From NCBI GenBank assembly GCA_902495985.1, contig CABUZF010000112.1, positions 1 through 5,054 on the forward strand: a stretch of DNA of 5,054 bases, read 5' to 3'. Position 1 is the stretch's first letter, and every line of letters starts with the position of its first letter. The translations under genes were made by a program, and so were the position numbers. Of the stretch, positions 1 to 5,054 are shown piece after piece. The notes beneath the pieces were generated by a model that was not told where the DNA came from, ran no database searches, and was given only the letters and a program-made list of their open reading frames with translations. This DNA is from an uncultured Collinsella sp. GTDB taxonomy: Bacteria; Actinomycetota; Coriobacteriia; Coriobacteriales; Coriobacteriaceae.

Positions 1-642
1 GTTGGCCTGGATGTCGAGATATTGACCGAGGCTTTGGCCCGCATTGGTTATAAGCCAAAATACCAGCTGATCGACTGGGAAAAGAAGAAAGAGCTGCTGG
101 CGAGCGGCGAGCTCGATTGCGTCATGGGCAGTTTTAGCATGACGGGTCGCGAAAACGAGTATCGTTGGGCCGGCCCGTACCTTGCGAGCCGCCAGGTGGT
201 CGCGGTCGATCCCCAGAGCGATATCTACACGCTTGCCGATCTTGAGGATAAGGTCGTGGCGGTCCAGTCCACCACCAAGCCCGAGGACATTTTGCTCAAT
301 CATACAAATGAAAACGTTCCGCAGATCAAAGAGCTCTACTGCTTTTCGGACCGCTCATACCTGAACCCGGCGCTCGTCGAAGGTCTGGTCGACGCCATCG
401 CCGCGCATGAGTCCTCGCTGCTCACCTACGAAAAAGACTATGGCGTAACGTATCGCATTTTGGATGAGCCGCTGCTAGAGGTTGGTTTGGGCACCGCTTT
501 CGATATCAACGATACGCGTGGCATCGACGTTAAGCTCACTCATGCCTACCAAGAAATGCTTGTCGATGGCACCATGGAACGTCTGGTGTCAAAGTACTTT
601 GATGACCCTTCGCCATTTTTGAATATGGAGGGCCTGTCATGA
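1..642 (+). CDS. Extracytoplasmic solute-binding protein, SBP_bac_3 family (5' end missing)
   Basis: The frame is open at base 1 and ends at TGA 640-642, giving 213 visible residues. The signal or lipoprotein peptide and the first part of lobe 1 lie outside the window. Numbering from the first visible codon, GLDVEILTEALARIGY (2-17) matches the family's 'GfDvdl..aia..lG' segment. It is followed by DW (25-26), LASGELDCV (33-41) and MTGRENEYRWAGPYL (47-61). Arg50 sits nine residues before the Pro-Tyr, where polar amino-acid binders keep the arginine that holds the ligand carboxylate. LEDKVVAVQS (81-90) opens lobe 2, LVDAIAAHES (129-138) is the second ligand-side segment, and the C-terminal helix DGTMERLVSKYF (189-200) is typical. 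In this family such proteins feed ABC importers or present ligands to sensors. The overlap with a kinase gene and the absence of a following permease favour a sensory role, which is inference. The ligand is unknown. A TTG at 22 is internal to the domain and not the start. Confidence 0.88.
   Translation, partial: VGLDVEILTEALARIGYKPKYQLIDWEKKKELLASGELDCVMGSFSMTGRENEYRWAGPYLASRQVVAVDPQSDIYTLADLEDKVVAVQSTTKPEDILLNHTNENVPQIKELYCFSDRSYLNPALVEGLVDAIAAHESSLLTYEKDYGVTYRILDEPLLEVGLGTAFDINDTRGIDVKLTHAYQEMLVDGTMERLVSKYFDDPSPFLNMEGLS
627..632 (+). promoter_or_regulatory. Ribosome binding site of the 639-2831 kinase
   Basis: GGAGGG lies six bases before ATG 639 and inside the last codons of the binding-protein gene. 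Together with the ATGA stop/start overlap it fixes the kinase start and suggests translational coupling of the two genes. Confidence 0.75.
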
Positions 643-2831
643 TCGATGCACCCGACCACGCCGCTCAGGAGCGGGGCAATCGTTCGACAGGGGCATGGCT
701 CCTTGTCGCCCTGCTGGGGATAGCGCTCTCGGTTGTTGCCGGCATGATGAGCTACGGCTACACGACAGCTCAGGCCGAGCAGCGCTTTGCCGACGTTGTC
801 GATTACGTGGCGACGCAGAGCCTTTCCTACGATGCATTCAACAGCGCCTATACGACCAAAAACCTGATTCGCGTTATGGAGATCGCCGGAGAGACAGCGC
901 GCGATATGGAGCGCGACGGTTCGGTGGATAACGCCATGCTGGAGCAATATGCCGACCAGTTCAACGTGAGCGCACTGATCGTGACGGACGCATCGGGCAA
1001 TTTGGTGTCCGAGTCCTCGACGGATGGCGTGGGCTACGAGTCGCTCGCTACGTATCTCAAGGAAGCACCCGTGCTGGAGGTGGCAGCCCATCCGCTTAAG
1101 TCCTATACCGCCCGCATTACGCTTTCGGATGATTCGGTTGCAGACATTGGTTGCGTGACCCGGCAAGATGACGAGGGCATCGTTATCGCGGTCAGGCATC
1201 AGAGCGCGAAGGCAGTTGCAAGCAATACGCTCAAACTGCAGAGCCTGCTCGGTGGTTATGAGACCATCGACAGTGGCAATATCGTGATCGAAAGCGATGG
1301 CAAGGTCGTTGCGACCAATGCCGTTGAACCCACCATATTAGGCGTATTCAATCTGCCTGCAACGGATGTCTTTATTGTCGACGGTATTAAGGATCGATGC
1401 CTGCCCGGCAAAGTCCGACTGGTCAACGCCGGCGGCGAGTGGTATTTGGGCACATTTGGAAAAGCGCGCGGGTTCTACGTGTACACCTATGCCTCGGCGC
1501 GGCGCTACTTTGAGGTCGTCGCGGCTGTTGCTGCCGGCGTGCTGGTGCTCTACAGCGGTGTTATAGCCGTTGTTGTGATGGTGCGTCGCCGCGCTGATCG
1601 TCGACGTTTGACGGACTTGCTGCAGCAGGAGCGCGACTATGGCGACAAGCTGGCAAAGGCAGCGCGTGAGGCCTCGTCTGCCAACTCGGCAAAGACGGAG
1701 TTTTTGCGTCGCATGAGCCACGATCTGCGCACGCCCATCAACGGCATTCGCGGTATGGTTGAGGTCGGCGATGCCAATGCGGACGATCTGCAAAAGCAGA
1801 CCGAGTGCCGCTCAAAGATCTGGACGGCATCGGGACTGCTGCTCGACCTTGCCAACGAGGCTCTGGATATGAGCCGCCTGGAGAGCGGGCAGGTCGATCT
1901 GGAGCTTGTTCCCACAAACTTGGCGACCCTCAACCACGAGGTGCGCGATATTTTGGAGCGCCAGGCCGAGGAGCGTCTGGTGACAATTATCTGCGACCAG
2001 CAGACGCTTAATCATCCCTATGCGCGGGTGAGCGTGACGCACCTCAAGCGCTTGTTGCTCAATATTGCCGGCAATGCCGTCAAGTACAACCGCCAGGGCG
2101 GCTATGTTCGCCTGGTGTGCCGCGAGGTGGAGCCAGCGGATGGCATCCCCGTCTATGAATACACGATCGCCGACAACGGTATTGGCATGAGCGAGGAGTT
2201 CCAACGGCACCTCTACGAGCCGTTTTGCCGCGAGGAGCAACAGGTGGAAGACGCTTCATCGGGAACTGGCCTGGGGGCGCCTATTGCCAAACAGTTGGTC
2301 GAGCTTATGGGCGGAACCATGAGCTTTACGAGCGTCTTGGGGCAGGGGACGACGTTTACCATCCGCCTGCCGTTCGAGAAATGCAAGCGCTCCGAGATTC
2401 CTCAGGTTGTGCGCGTGGACGCGGGAGACGGCGATGCACTCCAGGGCTTGCGCGTTTTGCTCGTAGAGGATAACGATCTGAATGCCGAGATCGCGCAGTT
2501 TACGCTCAGCCGTGCCGGTGCCGTCGTGACGCATGCTAAGGATGGTGAGTCTGCCGTCGAGATGTTTGCCGCGAGCGCGCCGCACGAGTACGACGTGGTG
2601 TTGATGGACATCATGATGCCGGGCATCGATGGCCTTGAGGCCACACGTCAGATTCGAGCACTCGATCGCGAGGATGCCGCGACCACGCCGATTATCGCCG
2701 TGAGCGCCAACGCCTTTGCCGACGACCGCAGGCTTTCGCGTGAGGCGGGCATGAACGCGCAACTGAGTAAACCCGTGAGCTCGCAGGAGCTCATTGAGGC
2801 GCTTGCGCACATAGCCGCCGACGCTCTATAA
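639..2831 (+). CDS. Membrane hybrid histidine kinase with C-terminal receiver domain
   Basis: A complete 730-residue protein. A first membrane segment (about 19-41) and a second (about 291-315) bracket an extracytoplasmic region of about 250 residues. That region has two similar strands, ALIVTDASGNLVSE (112-125) and NIVIESDGKVVATN (214-227), which resemble the core of Cache sensor domains; a double Cache is likely but unproven. A basic coiled-coil linker (about 316-350) leads to HisKA with phosphoacceptor His361 in MSHDLRTP. HATPase_c follows, with N-box Asn475/Asn479, G1 DNGIGM (512-517) and G2 GTGLG (542-546). The receiver (about 604-727) has acidic pair Glu610/Asp611, phosphoacceptor Asp657, Ser689 and Lys711, so all catalytic positions look intact. 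There is no PAS, HAMP or HPt domain. The expected relay is His361 to Asp657 and then an HPt protein encoded elsewhere. The gene overlaps the binding-protein gene by four bases, which suggests that protein is its ligand-sensing partner (inference). The ATG at 639 is supported by GGAGGG. Confidence 0.94.
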   Translation: MIDAPDHAAQERGNRSTGAWLLVALLGIALSVVAGMMSYGYTTAQAEQRFADVVDYVATQSLSYDAFNSAYTTKNLIRVMEIAGETARDMERDGSVDNAMLEQYADQFNVSALIVTDASGNLVSESSTDGVGYESLATYLKEAPVLEVAAHPLKSYTARITLSDDSVADIGCVTRQDDEGIVIAVRHQSAKAVASNTLKLQSLLGGYETIDSGNIVIESDGKVVATNAVEPTILGVFNLPATDVFIVDGIKDRCLPGKVRLVNAGGEWYLGTFGKARGFYVYTYASARRYFEVVAAVAAGVLVLYSGVIAVVVMVRRRADRRRLTDLLQQERDYGDKLAKAAREASSANSAKTEFLRRMSHDLRTPINGIRGMVEVGDANADDLQKQTECRSKIWTASGLLLDLANEALDMSRLESGQVDLELVPTNLATLNHEVRDILERQAEERLVTIICDQQTLNHPYARVSVTHLKRLLLNIAGNAVKYNRQGGYVRLVCREVEPADGIPVYEYTIADNGIGMSEEFQRHLYEPFCREEQQVEDASSGTGLGAPIAKQLVELMGGTMSFTSVLGQGTTFTIRLPFEKCKRSEIPQVVRVDAGDGDALQGLRVLLVEDNDLNAEIAQFTLSRAGAVVTHAKDGESAVEMFAASAPHEYDVVLMDIMMPGIDGLEATRQIRALDREDAATTPIIAVSANAFADDRRLSREAGMNAQLSKPVSSQELIEALAHIAADAL

Positions 2832-2833
2832 GC

Positions 2834-2873
2834 ATATGGCCTGGTTCCAAGGTGGGTTGGAACCAGGCCATAT
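2834..2873 (+). terminator. Intrinsic terminator-like hairpin between convergent genes
   Basis: A perfect 17-bp inverted repeat (2834-2850 pairing with 2857-2873) encloses the 6-base loop GGTGGG. It starts two bases after the kinase stop codon. The plus-strand tail TTGTTATT (2873-2880) is T-rich but not an uninterrupted T run. Read on the minus strand the hairpin is followed by GCTTATAG, a weaker tail. It most probably ends the plus-strand unit, and may also end the minus-strand unit whose last gene stops at 2901. The U-tract quality is modest, so efficiency cannot be judged from sequence. Confidence 0.75.
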
Positions 2874-2900
2874 TGTTATTGATGAGGCCTGCTGAGGGGC
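2874..2900. other. Short spacer between terminator hairpin and convergent gene end
   Basis: Apart from the T-rich tail of the hairpin (2874-2880), these 27 bases hold nothing recognisable. The two transcription units converge here, so no promoter is expected. Confidence 0.5.
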
Positions 2901-3380
2901 TTACTTTTCCTGAATCTGCTTGCCGCAGAGATGCTCAATCGTAATCTCGTAGAGCTGGACGCCCTTAATGTCCTTGGCGATTTCCTCTTCGACTTCCTCG
3001 GCGGAAGGGTAGTACTTAAGGGCGAGCTGGCGGACTTTGTCTTCGATAAACGCGGGAGTGTCGTTCGCCAGGCGACAGCGGCCAAAGACCACGGTACTCA
3101 TAACGTAGGGAGCCCAGTCACCGTCCTTGTACCACTCGTTGCCGTAAACGGTAAAGCAGACCTTGTCATCGCGCTTGAGTGCGTCGACCTTGTGGCCGGC
3201 TTTGGCGCCGTGGAAATAAATCTTGTCGTGCTCGGCGTCAAAGAAGTAGTTGACGGGAATGGCGTACGGGTAGCCATCGTCGCCGTTGACGGCAAAGACG
3301 CCGCGCTTGCAGGTAGCGAGCAGTTCGCGCGCTTCCTCGTCAGTGATGGCGCGTTTCTTTCGACGTAAGGGCCTAAACAT
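2901..3380 (-). CDS. NimA-like / pyridoxamine 5'-phosphate oxidase family flavin-binding split-barrel protein
   Basis: A 159-residue soluble protein with no signal peptide or membrane segment. The opening FRPLRRKKRAITDEEARELL (2-21) is the usual start of the NimA-like branch: a basic RRK patch, then the first helix. It continues with GVFAVNGDDGYPYAIPVNYF (27-46), which forms the first barrel strands, then IYFHGAKAGHKVDAL (54-68), the phosphate/flavin-side loop of the family, and VCFTVYG (74-80). Length and motif order match the family. Members bind FMN or a related flavin, and some reduce 5-nitroimidazoles. The natural substrate here is unknown and drug resistance should not be assumed. The reading frame also has an in-frame GTG at 3419, but ATG 3380 is preferred because AAAGGAAG precedes it by six bases and the family starts there. 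It lies 42 bases downstream of the kinase gene ending at 3423, on the same strand, and is probably co-transcribed with it. Confidence 0.85.
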   Translation of the reverse strand: MFRPLRRKKRAITDEEARELLATCKRGVFAVNGDDGYPYAIPVNYFFDAEHDKIYFHGAKAGHKVDALKRDDKVCFTVYGNEWYKDGDWAPYVMSTVVFGRCRLANDTPAFIEDKVRQLALKYYPSAEEVEEEIAKDIKGVQLYEITIEHLCGKQIQEK

Positions 3381-3386
3381 CGTTGG

Positions 3387-3394
3387 CTTCCTTT
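3387..3394 (-). promoter_or_regulatory. Ribosome binding site of the NimA-like gene
   Basis: On the minus strand AAAGGAAG lies six bases (CCAACG) before ATG 3378-3380. It decides the start over the upstream in-frame GTG at 3417-3419, which would add 13 residues unlike the family. Confidence 0.65.
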
Positions 3395-3422
3395 CTGGTC
3401 GTGCGTGGTGGTTGAGCACAAA

Positions 3423-5054
3423 CTATAGCGAAACGGATCCGTTTTTCTTGATGCGGGCGAGTATGTTTTTGAGCTTGTTAAAGTCGAGCGGTTTGGACAG
3501 ATGGGCGTTCATGCCGGCGTCGTGTGCCGCCTTGGCGTCCTCGGCAAAGGCATTGGCGGTGAGCGCGATGATGGGGATATCGGCTGCATCGACCTTCTCG
3601 CTCAGGCGAATCGCGCGGGTTGCCTCGTAACCGTCCATGTCCGGCATCATAATGTCCATCAGGATCGCATCGAAGCTGCCGGCGGGATGAGACAGGTACA
3701 GATCGACGACTTCGTTGCCGTTGACGGCGCGGGTGACCACGACGCCCTCGGATTCTAGCAGCGTCTGGGCAATCTCGGCATTCAATTCGTTGTCTTCGGC
3801 GAGCAGCACGTTCATGTCGGCGAGCGAGCAGTCGAGCGCCCTCTCGACCGTATTCGCCCGCGCCCGGGGGTTCTTGTCGATATCGAGCGGAATTTCCACG
3901 TAGAACGTGGTGCCCACATGGAGTTCGCTGGTGACTTCGATGGTGCCGCCCATCAGTTCAATAAGCGACTTGACGATTGGCATGCCCATGCCGGCTCCTT
4001 GGAACTTGCTGCGCGCATCGTCACCTTCTTGGGCAAACGGCTCATAGATATGCTTTAAAAACTCGGGAGCCATGCCAATGCCGGTATCCGAAACGCTAAA
4101 GCAAAAGAGCGCGCGTCCGTTATCGAGTGGCTTGGTCTGTGAACTAAAGGTGACGGAGCCGCCGTGCTTGTTGTACTTAATGCTGTTGTCTAACAGGTTG
4201 ATCATGATCTGTCGGATATGGGTGGGACTGCCGATCATGTATGGCCCCGTGGCGTACGGCGGACTATTGTCCTGCATGGTGATGCCGTTACTGGACGCGC
4301 GGAGCTTGCACAGCACCAGCGTATCGTCACAGAGCTCTTTGAGGTTAAAAGGCGCATGTTCCAGTGTTAGCTTGCGGTCTTCGATTTTGCCCATCTCGAG
4401 GATGTCGTTGATCAGCGAGAGCAGGTGATTGGCGGCAACGCGCGCCTTGGCACGGCTCTCGCGGGCGACTTGCATATCGCCTTCCTTCAATTCCTCGATC
4501 TCGATAAGGCCTAGGATGCCGTTGAGCGGCGTGCGGATGTCGTGGCTCATGCGCGTGAGGAATGCCGTCTTAGCAGCGTTGGCAGCATCGGCTTTTTTGC
4601 GCTCGGTTCGAGCGCGCACGAGCGCCCAGATGAGCAGGACGATGCCGACCGACAACATACCGATGAGGGTAGCTGCAATGGCGGTGCGGTTGCGGTAAAG
4701 GAATTGAAGCGTGTTGGATTCCTGGGCCGTGTACGACGTGGAGGAGAAATTGCTTGCGGAGAGCGATTCTCCGGCATTGATGATGCCCTTGTTGATGATT
4801 CCCAACAGCTCGGGTTTTCCGCGCGAAATCCAGCACGAGAGCTCACAGGTGTCAGGGAGCTCGGTCGTCTCGCAGTCCTCGAGATCGTAACGGTCACCGA
4901 TGGTTTTTACGCGTGAGCTGGGAGCGACGATGCAATGTGCCGTTCCCTTCCTGAGGGCGTCGAACGCTTCATCGTCGGATTGGTATTCGGTTACGGTCGC
5001 TGTGGGGAACAGACTTTCAAGTGCATTTTTGTTGACAAACGATGATTTGGTACA
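3423..5054 (-). CDS. Hybrid histidine kinase with fused Venus-flytrap (SBP_bac_3-type) sensor, N-terminus missing
   Basis: The minus-strand frame stays open from the right edge to TAG 3423-3425, giving 543 visible residues. The TTG near 4805 is internal, not the start. Numbering from the first visible codon, residues 1 to about 100 are lobe 2 of a solute-binding domain: EYQSDDEAFDALRKGTAHCIV (23-43), then WISRGKPELLGIINKGI (75-91), the 'npeLlsilNkal' signature seen in BvgS/EvgS sensors. One membrane segment (about 126-146) and a short basic linker without PAS or HAMP follow. HisKA has His171 in MSHDIRTP. HATPase_c has N-box Asn286/Asn290, G1 DTGIGM (323-328) and G2 GAGMG (353-357). The receiver has Glu420/Asp421, phosphoacceptor Asp467, Thr499 and Lys521. 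No HPt follows, unlike BvgS and EvgS. Ligand binding outside the membrane should set autophosphorylation inside (family knowledge). It is the first visible gene of a unit that continues into the NimA-like gene. The ligand and the output regulator are unknown. Confidence 0.93.
   Translation of the reverse strand, partial: CTKSSFVNKNALESLFPTATVTEYQSDDEAFDALRKGTAHCIVAPSSRVKTIGDRYDLEDCETTELPDTCELSCWISRGKPELLGIINKGIINAGESLSASNFSSTSYTAQESNTLQFLYRNRTAIAATLIGMLSVGIVLLIWALVRARTERKKADAANAAKTAFLTRMSHDIRTPLNGILGLIEIEELKEGDMQVARESRAKARVAANHLLSLINDILEMGKIEDRKLTLEHAPFNLKELCDDTLVLCKLRASSNGITMQDNSPPYATGPYMIGSPTHIRQIMINLLDNSIKYNKHGGSVTFSSQTKPLDNGRALFCFSVSDTGIGMAPEFLKHIYEPFAQEGDDARSKFQGAGMGMPIVKSLIELMGGTIEVTSELHVGTTFYVEIPLDIDKNPRARANTVERALDCSLADMNVLLAEDNELNAEIAQTLLESEGVVVTRAVNGNEVVDLYLSHPAGSFDAILMDIMMPDMDGYEATRAIRLSEKVDAADIPIIALTANAFAEDAKAAHDAGMNAHLSKPLDFNKLKNILARIKKNGSVSL

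Noticed and set aside
22..24. TTG as start of the solute-binding protein
   Set aside because: The frame is open to base 1, and the residues before it (GLDVEI) belong to a conserved part of the domain.
546..1199. A 217-codon open frame on the minus strand opposite the kinase N-terminal region
   Set aside because: It lies antisense to a well-supported kinase gene and its translation is rich in His, Arg and Cys with no recognisable domain. Such frames are common opposite GC-rich genes.
2256..2810. A 184-codon open frame on the minus strand opposite the kinase receiver domain
   Set aside because: It is fully antisense to conserved HATPase and receiver motifs, has a low-complexity basic composition and no family resemblance.
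2931..3368. A 145-codon plus-strand frame opposite the NimA-like gene
   Set aside because: Its Val/Asp/Leu-rich translation mirrors the sense codons, whereas the minus-strand frame shows clear family motifs and a good ribosome binding site.
3417..3419. GTG as start of the NimA-like gene (172 residues)
   Set aside because: The extra 13 residues are not typical of the family, and a good ribosome binding site precedes the internal ATG at 3380.
3381..3422. Possible terminator or separate promoter between the minus-strand kinase and the NimA-like gene
   Set aside because: Only a very weak GTGC/GCAC pairing is visible, with no T-run and no convincing -35/-10 pair.
4803..4805. TTG as start of the minus-strand kinase (460 residues)
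   Set aside because: The frame continues without a stop to the window edge, and the upstream residues complete an SBP-type sensor lobe. The TTG codon falls inside the conserved PELLGIINKG motif.

Overview
The window is a compact, high-GC bacterial segment that is almost entirely coding. It carries two convergent transcription units built around signal-transduction genes. Composition, codon use and the hybrid kinase style (short TM-to-HisKA linkers, REC at the C-terminus) would fit a gut actinobacterium of the class Coriobacteriia, for example a Collinsella relative. This is a tentative inference: no rRNA or marker gene in the window settles the taxon.

Plus-strand unit (1-2831): the 3' part of a gene for an extracytoplasmic solute-binding protein of the SBP_bac_3 (Venus-flytrap, amino-acid type) family runs in from the left edge. 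It overlaps by 4 bp (ATGA) with a complete 730-aa membrane hybrid histidine kinase. The kinase has two membrane segments, an extracytoplasmic region that looks Cache-like, HisKA, HATPase_c and a C-terminal receiver. A perfect 17-bp inverted repeat follows its stop codon and probably terminates this unit.

Minus-strand unit (5054 down to 2901): a second hybrid histidine kinase runs in from the right edge. Its N-terminus is cut off by the window, and its sensor is itself a Venus-flytrap domain fused to the kinase (BvgS/EvgS style). After a 42-nt gap comes a small flavin-binding split-barrel protein of the pyridoxamine-phosphate-oxidase/NimA-like family. The hairpin at 2834-2873 lies between the two convergent units and may serve both.

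The two kinases are clearly related in their catalytic and receiver modules, but they meet their putative ligand-binding domains differently: one has a translationally coupled separate binding protein, the other a fused one. Neither has a visible HPt domain, and no DNA-binding response regulator lies in the window, so the downstream output must be encoded elsewhere. Nothing here is a mobile element, CRISPR array or RNA gene. There is no gene-free stretch longer than 69 bases.
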